From assembly GCA_024811115.1 (NCBI GenBank), contig JAKOGH010000693.1, positions 1 to 38,382 on the forward strand: a stretch of DNA of 38,382 bases, written 5' to 3'. This DNA comes from Terana coerulea. Its lineage: Eukaryota; Basidiomycota; Agaricomycetes; Polyporales; Phanerochaetaceae. Both the position numbers and the translations under genes were made by a program. Each line of letters opens with the position of its first letter. The stretch's first letter is position 1. Below the pieces are notes generated by a model. The model saw nothing but the letters and a program-made list of their open reading frames with translations. It searched no databases and was not told the DNA's origin. Shown here one piece after another: positions 8,901 to 20,964 of this stretch.

Positions 8901-11900
8901 CCGACTTTCGCGCGCTCCATCGGGGGGCCGCTTTAGTTGGCGTGCGCGCAGCTTTGCGCCCCACCGATGCTATTCAACTTCTTCACACCCTCTCATAGCA
9001 CATCACATCTAAGTGAGTACACTCACAACTACATGGTCATGCTTTGTGTTACGTACATGGAATACCATACTTGTCTAAACCCCTCTGATGCTGAGGTCGA
9101 AAAGTCTGCGGCGTGGAAAACAGATCTCATCTAAACCCGTCAACACAGCAATGATCTCCCGTGTGGCCAACACCCTCGTGGCAATTGCAATATACTCGGC
9201 CTCGTGTTCTACAGTAGCTTAATCGTATCCAATCATATCTGGACGACAGTGCACATCAGTTTGAAATCGGGCAGGTTTCCGGAGAGCCCTGGCCTGAGGT
9301 TCGTCGCGGCGTTCATGGAGATGATCATTCATACTAAACACCATCGCACCAGTTACTGCTATCTTACAGGCATAGAGTTGGGTACATCCCACCCGAGGAG
9401 CTCATTCCCTACGATTACGGCAGCTGAAAAGTCGGCGTAAGCTGGTCGATGGTTCCCACGTCTACAGCATGGCATCTGGTCACAACACATCCTCCAGCAG
9501 ATCCTGGCACCCACAAGCGTGCCACGCTTCTGTCTAACCTCGGCGTAGAAGGACAGCTGAACTAGGCTAGTACGCCCCCGAGGCACACCACTTCTGATGG
9601 GTGTTCTCGACGTCCCAACCCCATGCTTCTTGGCGGACGGCCACGCCAATCAGTCCCCTGCGCCCTAGTGCGTCCTCTGACTCCTGAGACTCCGACCTCG
9701 TGCGTTTGCTCACGCCTCCCCGCCGTCGTGATCAGGCCTACGTTACCTGTCCCCTGGGTGGGCTACGAATTTGTCATTGAATATTCGGCGCAGCAGCTTC
9801 GCGCATTCGGGGCGACGCGCACTTGCCATGGCCATGACGACGTCCCCCTGCTACAAACCAACCGCGCATTCGAAATAGCTATATTTCTTACGTTGAGCTT
9901 CTCCCTGGGCGCGGCCTTGCGTGCTCCGGGTCTCGAGTGCAGCTTTGCTCGCGTCCGCCGCCCGTGCCATTCGTACGCAGAGCACATGCTTGTAGCGCCT
10001 ATATACATTCGGGCGCGTTCCACTGTTCTAGTCAAATTCGAGGAAGAAGCAGCGGCTGAATTTGATATGCAAGATCTCGCAGAAGCAGCAATGCCGGCGG
10101 TAAGTAGTTCGCGATCTTCATCTGGTTTTCGGACAAGGACGGTACGACTGTAGTACGCTGGTATGGCCTCCTCGCCGCAGCATATGTTTCAGCGCATATG
10201 CTGGCATTGTTACAGGCTCTAGTAACACACAATCCGATAAGAAATCGTGTAATCAGCTTCACGGGAACCTCAAGAGCGCTTGGAATGCTAACTCTCGAGT
10301 TGTGTTTGGATCATTTCCAGGGCTCCAGGGCTCCGACGACCGAAACCTCTGGTAAAACAGTTCAGACAGAGTGTCGTGGAGAAGATAAGCTGCGCGAGGG
10401 CTTAACGTTCCGCTCCCCGAGCGCACCAAGATCGAGAAGGGAAATGCCTCCGCTGAGCCAAGCGCCGCGCACTCGCAGTTCAACCAGCGACTTGTAAACT
10501 TGGGAAGCGCAGTGCAGCACGGCGAGCGGCCCGTCGGCGGCGGCGATTGCACTGCTATGGACGCCGTGAGCCGCGCTGCGGAGGCTTCGCAGACGTCCAG
10601 GAGGCCGCTGCTTCAAAGGTGGCACGGTCTCGCCAGTGACGGTGACGAGCAGGAACGTCGAGCGGGGCCTGTGCAGTGCCGGTATGTCGGTGCGCCACGG
10701 CGATCGAGTTTCAAGAAGTCTGCGAGTGGAGAAGCCGGGCGGCGCACGGGCTCCCCAGTCGAGCTGGGGCGACGTTGTGGCCTGTGGAATCGGGAGCCGT
10801 GCGGAAGGTGGATGCGCCCAGACAGGATATATGGGGAAGGGTATCGGGATGACCAACGGTCTGAAGGGCCACCTCGCCGTGCGCGATTTAACCTACCGGG
10901 GTCCGGCGCCTTCGCATTCACTCTGCGTGATATAGTCCGCTACTACCAGTTTCAATCGAGGCTATCCCCGCGGTGTACACTGTTTCAGCAGCTGTACTAG
11001 ACAGAGCAGAAAAGATGATGCGGCTCCAGGCGATGCATGCGAGCTTTAGCCTTTCAACGCGCACACTCATGAGACGTTCACCTCTGATACTCCTGCTAAT
11101 CCCTATCAATACTTCCGTCAAATTCAGGGGACGCGCCGCCCCGGTAAAGGATGTAAGCGGCCACCGCGTCAACGGCGATGTCGGCGGCTGCAGCGACAGG
11201 CCCGGGATGTCCGCAGCTGAATGAGGCGAACGAAGACAGGCGTCCCGCCCCGCCGAGCGTAGGGCTGGCAATGTTAGATCGCGGCGGGCAGCCAGGGGCG
11301 CACCGCGTGGACGGCGCGCCAAGCGTCACGGCTTGTGTAACGCGGCTAACGCCTGGTCGAAGGGTTCTGTGACCTGTCCATCCGTGGCGGTCGCCGGTCG
11401 GAACGCACAGGTTGGGCAGTCCCGGGCGGGCGGCGTGCGAGGACGGATGTTACCATAGCGCAGTGGGCAGGGGGTCGGGTCAGGTACGGCCAGGCCGAGT
11501 TAGCGTCGTGGCCGCCGACGCCAGCCTCGCGCAGGGCTCGTGCTAGCCTATTCGAGTGCACCGATGCACCTGATAGGTCGGTGCGCTGCTGTCGATCAGG
11601 AGTGCGCGAATGCACTAGGCGGCACAGGGCTGCACGGCGGCCTCGCGACCCCACACATCAGATGGTGCGTGGGCGAAGTTGGGATCGAAGGCGTGAGCCC
11701 ATATGCCCGTTGTATCCGCAGGCCTGACGACCTCTGACACGGGGGCGTTTGACGAGGAGGCTTGCGCCCCCGTACCCCGTTTGCCCGCGGGGTCAACGCT
11801 TTACCCGCCCCTTTGGCGCCGGCAATCTCAGCCGATGGGGCGGGCGCCCCGATATGGCAGGTGTGGGCGCCAAAGAACAAGGCCGTCGGGCCATGCGTCG

Positions 11901-14718
11901 GGGGCTGTGACGGAGTCTGCGGGCCTAGTAGGCTCCTACGCAGCCTCGGAGGCGTACCACACGCGCAACCAGTACGCCACCCGGCCTCTTCAGAGCAGCC
12001 TGGCGCCGGCACGAAGGGTTTGGGTATTGTGGGTACTTGATTGACGGCATAGGCTCTCAGGGTTCAGGAAGGGGGACAGAGAATGGGAGCGTAGACATGA
12101 GCGTCCGAGATGCCAATCTTTGAGTGCCCTGCCTACGCAGCACATGAACCTGTCAAGCAGGGCTCCCGTTGCGAATGAAAGGTCCACCGCCGCGCGGACG
12201 CTAAGCCTTCTAGCAGTTCATTTCGGGGCGTGGCGAGTCGAACAAAGGATTATCCTTCAGGCGTTTGAGCTACCTGCAGCCGGTCAACACAGTTCTACGG
12301 AGACAAATGGAGATGTGCACGGATCAGCATGGCCTGCGTGGAATGTCGTCTGGCGCAGCCCAACCAACGCGCGACGCGTCACCGTAACATGATTCGCGTC
12401 GATGCCGTAACCGACGGCGTTCGTCTCCTGCCTGAGCGTTGCGGCGGAATGTTGGCTCGCGCAGCAGCGGGCGGATGGCCGGGCGCGTTCACGGGGCTGG
12501 CGGCGGGCACCGAGGGTGCCGGCTTGCTCGCCAGCGAGTGCAGCCTGGAAGTCGCCAACGGGGACCTTGCCGTCCTCTAAGCGTCCCGCAGGCCGAGGCC
12601 AGAATGGCCAAGCGCGAATCTTCCGGTGAACAAGGCTTGTACTGCCCCGTACCTGTGGCCTAGCGCTCCAGAGCGCGTGGTTTCCATCCATCTGTGACAC
12701 GAACCTTCTGGGGACATAACGTGAGGATAGGAATCCTAACCACGATCCGTAGACGCAGCTCGGAGATCCGATAGGCAAGCGGGAAGGTACGAAGTGCATT
12801 GACGAAAGAGGACGGCGAACTTCATCTGCAGCGGCGAGGTGCGTGCTGAGGAATAGCCGTCTCATGTGACTGCACGTGTGATGAGAAGGTTTAAGCTACT
12901 CACCTCTATCGCATCGGAAGCCTTCGCAGACGTCAGCATGAGCCCTTCGCCAGCGGGCAGGACGCCTTCAGTTGACGAAGCATGCGGAGATGTACGGGCT
13001 GCTGCACACCGTCCGGGCGGTTGAGTCAGGGCCCGCACAGGTACAAGACGCCAAAGCAAGATGGACGGCGAGCCTCTCCACGGGAGACGACCTATGGGAA
13101 TGCACGTCCTTCATTGAGTCTACGTGACCAAGTCCAGAATCCCCACGGGCCCGCGCCTTGACTAGCGTCGCTCGGCTGCCCTCGGGAGCGGCCGTGCTTC
13201 GCTGGCAAAGCGCAGCCATGCTGCATTCGTAGCGCAGAAGGCCGCCTACGTAGATGGTATCAGTGTGTGTGTGCAGCGATGGACCCGGGTCGATCTGAGG
13301 ATGCGGGAAGGCTTACAGCGGGAGGTAGATTTGGAATACTGGCAGACACACCAGTCAATTGGACTCTCGGCGTCATCGATGCCGCGGTGCGTCCGTGTTA
13401 TAATGCTGTGCAACTGAGTTTGCTGGGTTCGAATGCAGCAGCAGTGCCGATGCCCGCCGACGCAATACGGCGGACGGAGTTGTGCTTGCAAAGCGAGTGA
13501 AGAGAGCTGCTCCGACTCGCCCGAGTCGGCACGACATGCCACTATGAGCCATCCTCGGATGAACGCAGCATACGCCATTAATAATATGAATAAGTAACTC
13601 AGGCTGTGTGGCAAGAACATAGGTAATCGGGATGCGTAATACCGTAAGTAGAGGCACCTCGAAAGGTGTGGAAGGTAACAGTCGTTTGGTCGGGGCCGGT
13701 CATGACAACGCAGATACATACTCCGCGCAGCGACTCGTCATGGAACGAGGCGACTCCTCGCAGGTGCGGAACTGGCGCATCAGGCGTCGGAGTTTGAAGG
13801 GGCGTCTGGGATCTGTGCCCATGTTCTGTCCAGCACCTGTGATCGAACCGACGATCTGGCCAACTGCTACGGTGAAGCGGTGCAGAGTAAACGAGACTCG
13901 CGGTCTGCCAGCGACGACAGTGGGCCGAAGTACGCTTATTGGGGTAACAGGCACTTGCAAGCTGCATGCTAAAGTCATATCTCTACCGTATCACTTGATT
14001 ACGCTGACTCCTGCCAAGTCGAGTAGCGAAGTTAGGTGTACGGATCCTAACCGTGGGCGGATGGTCTCCCATCCCACCTTGGTTCCGCCCAGGCTGATCA
14101 GACCATGGTCGTCGTGAGTGAGAACTGATTCCGAGCTGGGAGGGTGCGAGTCATGGCCTGGCAGCAGCGTACCGTTTACGGCAGCCCTGTCCTGCACGAG
14201 GCAGCAGGGCGTATGGCCCTGGCTGAGCCCAGCTCGCTATTCCGCTTGCCACCGTCCGAAATGAAGGTATCGATGTCAGCAGAGTACAAGGCTGGAGGCC
14301 GCCGCTGCAGGGGGCGGTGCATCCTCAAGGAGCCTCCCGGCAATGCAGTCGCCATCCGCCCGAACCTTCGTGTCGGGATGGGCTGAGGCCGACTTGTTTG
14401 GTTCTAGCGCGCGCACGCGGCGCTATGTGTCTCCTGAGCAAACACGCCACAACAGAGACTAGTCTCCCAGCTCCGCTGCGAATTCCAAATTGGGGCTGAG
14501 ACCCGCAAGCTCTATATTACCCGCCTGTTTCTCTCGAACACATCCACATTCCCCCTCCTCCGTCGTCGCTCATCACAGCACCGACGCACCCGCCCTTGAC
14601 TAGAAGGCCCTCGTTGTTAGCGCCTCTAGCCGTCCTGTCGCTTAACCAACGCCACTCAGACTCCAGTATAATACTGCCTCAGGCAACAGACACACTGGCA
14701 CACGCTTACTACAACCCA
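8901..14718. other. Long gene-free stretch with weak relics
   Basis: About 5.8 kb without a gene I can defend. From about 10.4 to 13.2 kb the DNA is GC-rich and has open frames of 80-190 codons on both strands at once; none shows a domain, a conserved motif or a convincing splice pattern. One exon-like segment ends AAEFDMQDLAEAAMPA at a consensus GTAAGT donor (about 10101), but no partner exon was found. An open frame of 161 codons with an ATG at 13632 is also unrecognised and is overlapped by an equally plausible minus-strand frame. A reverse-transposon-like fragment (9123-9218) and a pol III box pair (12235-12272) are listed separately. The stretch may be decayed transposon or duplicated DNA. 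Confidence 0.45.
9123..9218 (-). mobile_element. Possible Ty1/copia RNase H relic
   Basis: On the minus strand a 32-codon stretch reads ATVEHEAEYIAIATRV followed by LATREIIAVLTGLDEI. The core EAEYIAIA followed by R-E and a leucine-rich segment resembles the STxEAEYxA....REAxWLRxLLxEL signature of copia-type RNase H. A stop codon directly precedes it and nothing else of pol is recognisable, so it would be an old fragment. The match is short and could be chance. Confidence 0.25.
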
Positions 14719-16737
14719 ATGGCCGCTGCTGCAAGTGCTCGGCCAATCGCCCTCCCATCCTCATCGAATAACAATGATTACACCATGCACTCTGGGTCTT
14801 TCACCGGACAGAACGGCTCTCTGAACGCCGGGTCTTACGCCCGTCGTTTCATCGGTTCGCCGATTTCTTTCAGAGCCGGTTCCTTTGGGAGCCGCTTTTA
14901 TCCTGGTGTATCGCCAGGCAATCTGCTTGGTCCACTAGAGTGAGTACCCCTGTGCTTGAGCTATATGCACGAACTCAACAACTTGACTATATGCAGTCCT
15001 AATGACTTCCGGTTCGGCAAGATGGCCTCATCCATAGAGAGTGATCGAGGGTCGTCAATATTGAACGCCCTCACGATGCATGAACGTCAGGAAGAGCTGG
15101 TGAGCAACGAACCGTTTTAGGTGTTCCAATGTAATCTTAACGTCGCCCCTCCAGTGCCGCGACTATCAGTGCTGCGGCGTGAACCTCACGGACATGCACG
15201 CTCTTGTGGACCACTTCGAGGAATGCCACGTCGTGGTCGTGGACCCATCGAATCCTCAGGGAAACTACCAGTACCCCGCTCCTGCTCTTAACGGCCAGCA
15301 GCCGTCCGTATCGTACTTCCCGGATGGACTGCCAGGAGCCCCAGTCGCGCAGTCTTACACACAAGGTTCATTCGACCCAGACGACATGGAGTTAGACATG
15401 GAAAACACAAGCGCTCCGTCGTCCGGATCGTCATCGCCGCCTGACACGCCCATTTCGACGCCACTCTCCTCTTACCCGTCAGCCCACTTCCAACAGGCGC
15501 TGCCCATGTCCTCTTCCCCCGTCGGCTCACGTCCGATCTCTGCGTTCGACACCACCACGGTGATGCCGTCCCGTACCGGCGTGTCAACTCTCACCGTTGG
15601 TTTCCCTCCGGTGCGCTCCTCCAACGCCGCCGTCGCCCCACGGGCAGAGGATGCCTTCAACACCTACGCAGGCTATTCCGACTACTCGAGCTTCCTGCCG
15701 GGGACGAACCACTCCGCCGGAGAGGAGCAGTCCAGCTATGCCGGAGTGTCTTACGGTGCTCGTACGATTCCCCCTGCTCTGCTGCTGAGCAGCAACGCGA
15801 CGTCACCGGCCAGCACACCCGACCAGTCTCGGGTGGCATCCCCTGTGTCGGGTTCGACGTCGACATATCCGATCCAACCGGCTATCGTTCCGGGCCCGTC
15901 GTCGTCGCAGGCGTCCACATCAAACGCCGGCCAGAACACTTCGCAAACGCCTCGTGCCAGCACGACGCTCTCACGGCCAGCGACTTCGCTCCTGCTCTCG
16001 AAGCCGTTCAAGTGCCCGAAGCCGAACTGCAACAAGTCGTACAAGCAAGCGAACGGGCTCAAGTACCACATGACGCACGGCTCGTGCAACTTTGCGCCGC
16101 CGAAAGACCTCGAGCAGCTGCAAGCGCTGTTGGCGTCGAAACGGAGCCAGAAGAGCGAGGAGGGCGAGCCCCTGAGTGATGCAGAGATCCGCGAGGTCGA
16201 GAAGGAAGCCGAGCGCCGGCTCCGCCCATATGCGTGCGGTGTGGGCGACTGCCAGCGTCGCTACAAGAACATGAACGGACTGCGTGAGTATCTCATCATC
16301 TGCGCGTCACACCCATGTGACTGATCCCGTTTCGATCTGCGCCAGGCTACCACTATCAGCACTCGGGCGACCACGGTGCGATCGGCCTCGCACTGCTCGC
16401 GAGCGGCCAGCACGAGTGCCTCCAGCACACACGCGCGCACTCGCGACACGTCACGCCCGCGACCTCGGCCGCCGTGTCTCAGCACTCGTCGCCTCTCGCG
16501 ACCCCGCAAATCTCGCAGGCGCAGGTCGCCCCCTCGACGTACAGCCCGCCCGCCGGCACCGCCGCCCCCGCGCTCCCGACCTACCAGTCCGCGTCGATGC
16601 ACCCGCCGACGTACACCCTGCAGCCCCAGCAGGTCATCCCGCAGTCGCAGCACCATGCGCAGCAGCCCGCGTCGGCAGTCCCGATGCAGATGCAGTACAT
16701 GATGCAGATGCAGCACGCGCCTCAGCAGCAGCGATGA
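14719..16737 (+). CDS. Sfp1-like split C2H2 zinc-finger transcription factor
   Basis: Four exons (14719-14939, 14997-15099, 15155-16283, 16346-16737) with introns of 57, 55 and 62 nt give 614 residues without frame breaks. The start is the first ATG of the frame (MAAAASARPIALP). A first finger-like motif, CRDYQCCGVNLTDMHALVDH ending HFEECH, begins the third exon (about residue 109). After a long S/T/P-rich region come two widely spaced fingers, FKCPKPNCNKSYKQANGLKY (about 393) and YACGVGDCQRRYKNMNGLRY (about 467). The YKxxNGLKYH signature and the wide spacing are characteristic of the Sfp1 family; in yeast Sfp1 controls ribosomal-protein and ribosome-biogenesis genes downstream of TOR. The C-terminal tail is rich in Q, P, H and M (MQMQYMMQMQ), an activation-like low-complexity region. 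The family is well supported; the same regulon in this fungus is inference. Confidence 0.85.
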
Positions 16738-19259
16738 TCGCCGTGACGAGTGGTGGGCAGACGTGTCGTCGGCGGGGCTTGTATTACTAGGCTATTGCGG
16801 ATGCAGCGGTGGTATCGAAGACATGGCTCTGGCCCGGGCGTTGTCGCTGGCTCCACTCCGCATCTCTTCCCCCCACATCGTGACGACGCTTGGCAGCCTG
16901 CCAAAAGTAAATAACTGTCTATAATCCTGCACACCCTTCCCATGTTGTCTGTCTCCCTTAACCATTGTATTTTCTACCCCTTTCCTTATCGCCTCTGCAC
17001 TCGGGCTCGACTCGTACATATCCAGAGTCGCCACCACGGATTTCGGCTTCCCGCGCTATTGTCTTCCCTGCACCTTTCTCCTTGCTTCGTTTCCTTTGTG
17101 CTTCTACACCTGCTTCAGCCATGTTACATATTACCTACCTAATGTGCTCTCTACCCTGCCCCCAAAATCCCACACAGCCGATAGACCTGGCTGTCATTGG
17201 CTACGCTAGATAAGCCCCCTCGTAATGCACCAACAAGTAGCGTACATACGTAGCCTCATGTACGCCCTGGCCTCCTCGCGGGGCGTACGCCAAAATAAAC
17301 CACGCGCCGCGGGCGTGCAGATTTACGTGACGATGCGGTGCCCTGTGGGAGCGTGCGTGCGTGCGAGGGCTGCCTAGTACCCCCGCCTGCAGGCAGGCAC
17401 ACGTCCGTCAGAACGACTGCAGAACGTGGGCCTGCCGGCGGGCGAGAGCGAAGCACGCCCGCGAGGGGGCACGAGGCTCGCGTCCCCAGTGCGCTCACTT
17501 GCTTGTACGCCGGTGGCGGGGCTTCTAATGGGTGTGTCTCAGCCTCCCTGATCGTGGTAAGTAGACGTCAGCCCAGAGGAGACCTCCCACCCTGGGCCGG
17601 CACGCGTGCCAACCAGCCAGCCAGAGCCGAGGCAGCCGCCGCGCCAGCACAGGCTGCGCCGCTGGCGCGCACGCGGGGTCGCGCGCTGGAGCCCGTCGGG
17701 AGCTTGTCGAACGCAGATCGAAAGGAATTCGAAGGCGCGGGCGGGCACGGGCGCGACGTCCCACAGGCTTGTGCTTGTCAGACGCGACAGGCCCGCTGGC
17801 GGCTTCGCAGACCAGGGTGAATCGCAGAACGCGCGGGCGGGGACGGCGTGCACAGGGCGGAGCCTGCCTGACGTGCCAGCACCGCGATCCTCCATTGCTG
17901 TGGGCGAAGCCAGGAAGGCCAAAGGAAGACGTGGACAGCGATTGACACATCCGCAAACCGCCGTCCAAGTGCGAAGCTTGGGCGGGGCTCGCGAGTCTGT
18001 CCGACCCTGCCTGCGCTTCCCCCTTCGCCCGGTGTCCCAAGCGGGCGTTGAGGGGTGTTCCTGCTGCCCCCTACGGACCTGCGCCGTGACGGACAAAGGT
18101 TGTTTGCAGAGGCGCGGCGGGCTGGCGCCGGGGTGCCCGTGACCTGGACGAAAAGGAGCAGGAAGCCACCTCGCGGGAGGCGTGCTGACAGAGTACGGTG
18201 TGCACTGGATGCCCGGTCGTCTGTGCGCCGGGTGCACATGCGTGTGTGTGTGCAGAAGACTGGGTGGCCAAGACGAGTGCCTCGGGGACCCGCGGCGTGC
18301 GGCGCTCGAGCCGGGGAGACGGTGGGAGCGACCTGCGAGGACGTTAGCCTCAACTGCGAGATGCGAGCTGGGGAGGACGGACGCACCGTGCAGACGAGGA
18401 CGCTTCAGCCTTATAGCCCAGGAAAATGCGCACGGCAGGCAGGAAGATGAGCAGGCGAGGAGAATGGGAGAGAATTGTTTTCGCGCGAACGCGCAAATTT
18501 TTGGCGGCATGCTGGCCGTCACGGGCACTTGCCGCGCGGCATCAGATGGGCGCGCTTGCCAAACGCGGAAGCGCCGCCCGCCGCCCGAGCTACACCTGCG
18601 CACATACTCAACGACCAAACTAGTGGCACCGGTCAGCAAAAGACACTGAAGAGACAGTAGTTATACGCTCACAGAGTAGAGATACAGGATACATCCAGGA
18701 AACGGCCTGAAATCCAGCCGGTCATTTGCGCGGCCTTGAGCTAAAGAGATGGAACTCTAAAATTGACAATGAGAATTGCGTCTCGCAGCGAACGCCTCCT
18801 AGCCCTAGCTCAATGAAAAAACGCTTAACTATGGCAGCATTTCTCGAAGCCAGTAAAACTTGTGACTATGTGTCAATGTGGAAGATTGCGCTCTTCGAAG
18901 CAGAGAACATGTGGATATATCTGTATGGGGTTCAAATTCATACCAGCCCGCCATGACATATGAATAAACGTGAGATACTTGTGAGAATGGAAAGCTTGAA
19001 GGTGAAGAAACCTTCACTTCCGAAGATGATTGGTGTCCGTGCAATGCTCAGACAAAGATGAGCACTATTACCAAACGGCATTGAGCCAGAGGTTTCCAGT
19101 GTACGGCCTACGAAGTGATTTGATGTGGTAAAATCAGAAGAATCTACTCAGCAGAACATACTTAGACCCATCACCCAGCACGCAGCGTATGACGTAGCCT
19201 ACATGTGCGTGTGGTTTCTTGAGCAGCATCAGCTGATCGAGAGGCAGTGTCGCAAATTA
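16738..19259. other. GC-rich gene-poor stretch
   Basis: The first few hundred bases are the 3' flank of the Sfp1-like gene. From about 17.25 to 18.65 kb the DNA is strongly GC-rich, with long open frames on both strands, the longest 366 codons on the minus strand (17539-18639). That frame is rich in R, P, S, A and C, has no domain and mirrors an open frame on the other strand, so I do not call it a gene. A short GT run (about 18240-18252) and the palindromic CCTGCAGGCAGG (17388-17399) are present. After 18.7 kb the composition becomes AT-richer. Confidence 0.45.
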
Positions 19260-19428
19260 ATAGGGAGGTTAGAGTAGGCGATTATGGCGATTATGGAGTT
19301 GCTTTTCGAGTCGATTATGGACTCGATTATTTGACGAAAATCGCCTAGAAGCGCCTCTGGAGCGATTCTGATGTCGATTCTGCTGGCAGAATCGCTTCCT
19401 CAGAATCGTCAACTCTGACCTCCCCTAT
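19260..19428. mobile_element. MITE with TIRs and TA target duplication
   Basis: A 169-bp element without coding capacity. The left end ATAGGGAGGTTAGAGT and the right end ACTCTGACCTCCCCTAT are imperfect inverted repeats, and both ends are flanked by TA (19258-19259 and 19429-19430), as expected for TA-targeting Tc1/mariner-type transposition. The interior is built of subterminal repeats: CGATTATGG at 19279, 19288 and 19312, CGATTCTG at 19363 and 19375, and its complement CAGAATCG at 19387 and 19401. Positions 19375-19394 form a perfect hairpin (CGATTCTGC-TG-GCAGAATCG). The superfamily is inferred from the TA duplication only. Confidence 0.72.
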
Positions 19429-20306
19429 TACTGTAGACTGGGCGCGATGAGCACCATCGACGAATATTTATTAATTCCTTACTCACCATGAGCGCAGTGT
19501 CCAGAGAATCCAACGCGGGTCGACAAGCTTCGTCGCAAACGATAATTCGCAAACATCGGCCCACGCTCGATATTGTCCGATCTGCCACGCTGAAGCTTAA
19601 AATGCGTGCAAGCCACCAGACCCAATCTCGAGCTGTCCATCGTAAAGAAAATGGGAAGAGGTCCCCCTGCACCGCAACTCGCATCCAGAGGGACCTCGGA
19701 AGGGTCCCAGGTGCCAGAGTACGCGGACGTCGCCCAGAGTCGGCCCAAAGACGCAACGCGGTCTCCACAACTTGCCCTCCTTGGCTTTCCCCCGAGCGCG
19801 TCGACGGTTTCATCAACCAACAAGGGCGTGCGCATGCCTTCCAAGCCTTTGCAGGGCAGCCCCAGGCCTTCATGCTGCTGACAAGCAGCTCGGTGCCGAC
19901 TCGACAAGCCAGCCGTCGCCGAGAGCCCCATTGATCACCAACATTGCAACGCGGCGAGGACGACGTGAGGGGCAGGTGCTAGCGCATATTGAAACGCGAC
20001 ACCTGCCAGATCGGCCCCCGCCGTTCCCAGGTGCGTGTCCGAGATCGGGATGACTATGTAGGTCTTGGCATGCGATAGTGGATGGAGGCGCTAGCACCTC
20101 CCCGCCAGCAGTCGCCCTTCCCGCCCGCCCGCCAACGCGGAGTCTGCGGCGCCGGGGCCAGTAATGGTATCGGGGCGGGAAGGATCTCGGTGCTCGGGCG
20201 ACGGGCAGCGGTGTGCAATATGCGAGTTTGATCGGCTTTGATAGGAGGGAACCTGACGTCAACGTTGTCACCAATTTATACGCCGGAGTCCTTACGGGCT
20301 ACTTAC

Positions 20307-20483
20307 AGCAGTGGTCTGCACAAGAGCACTCTCCTCGCCGGGATTTTCCGTCTCAGCAATGAGGCTCATGGGCAGCTCTCTGGCGTCGCTGGAGCGTCTC
20401 GGCGTCGCTAGAGCCGATCGCTCTGGAGATTGTGGCTCTTGTTGTTGGAGCAGCGGGCTTCGCTCCGTTATCTCCACTGTCAT
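20307..20483 (-). CDS. Probable N-terminal exon of an unidentified gene
   Basis: An ATG at 20483 opens 59 codons beginning MTVEITERSPLLQQQEPQSP and ending ALVQTTA exactly at a consensus GTAAGT donor (20306). N-termini with TERSPLL-like dileucine motifs followed by a polar tail are common in fungal vacuolar or plasma-membrane transporters, which makes a transporter possible. I could not find a convincing continuation: downstream minus-strand frames (19409-20270) are open in pieces but show no transmembrane pattern or known domain. A decayed or heavily rearranged gene is possible. It lies divergent from the EamA transporter gene, 481 bp away. Confidence 0.35.
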
Positions 20484-20964
20484 AAGCTGTACTAACGCAG
20501 CAGCAACGGATTGTTGTCGCCTTGAAACCGGTTCTGGAAGGACATCGTGATGTCGAGTATCAGACCGAGACCCAACCGCGGCGGCCTAAGCCACTGGCTT
20601 GATCTGCTGTCTCGCTGTTTGATGTCCTGCAAAAGAACGGCGTTAGCGGCTTATAGCTGAAGCAAAGTGTACCATACGATGTCATGTACGCGCTTACTTG
20701 GACCTCTTACAACGTGCTGGACAGCGTCGACATGGTGGTTGTAATTTGGAAAATACCGGCGACGTGCGCCTGCACCTTTGTGGCGCATCAACTCACGGCA
20801 AATGCCGTCGGAGGCCGTGCCGGCACAGGCACGCTTTTGGCGTGATGTGATAGGCGCGTCCCCATTATCCCCACGTTCGGCCATGGAGTGGATTTGCGTA
20901 ACCTCCTCTCAACGTATTTCTTGTATATGACTTCTTGCTTGATTAGATTCATAGAGCTTTGAAA
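20484..20964. other. Intergenic region between divergent starts
   Basis: 481 bp between the possible minus-strand exon and the EamA gene. It should hold the EamA promoter. I see no consensus TATA box and no coding sequence I can support. Confidence 0.4.

Noticed and set aside
10259..10921. Overlapping open frames on both strands as a gene
   Set aside because: Neither strand shows recognisable domains or convincing introns; the GC content explains the open frames.
13420..13450. GGGTTCGAATGC with flanking TGCTG/CAGCA, resembling a tRNA T-arm
   Set aside because: The loop would be too long and no other tRNA arm is present.
18230..18255. GT dinucleotide run as a microsatellite
   Set aside because: It has only about six units and is not notable; a similar short run is at 13262-13272.
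17539..18639. 366-codon minus-strand open frame
   Set aside because: It is in very GC-rich DNA, has arginine/proline/cysteine-rich random composition, no domain, and overlapping open frames on the other strand.
19409..20270. Minus-strand frames downstream of the MTVEITERSPLL exon as the body of a MATE or MFS transporter
   Set aside because: No transmembrane pattern or family motif is present, and the frames change without usable splice sites.
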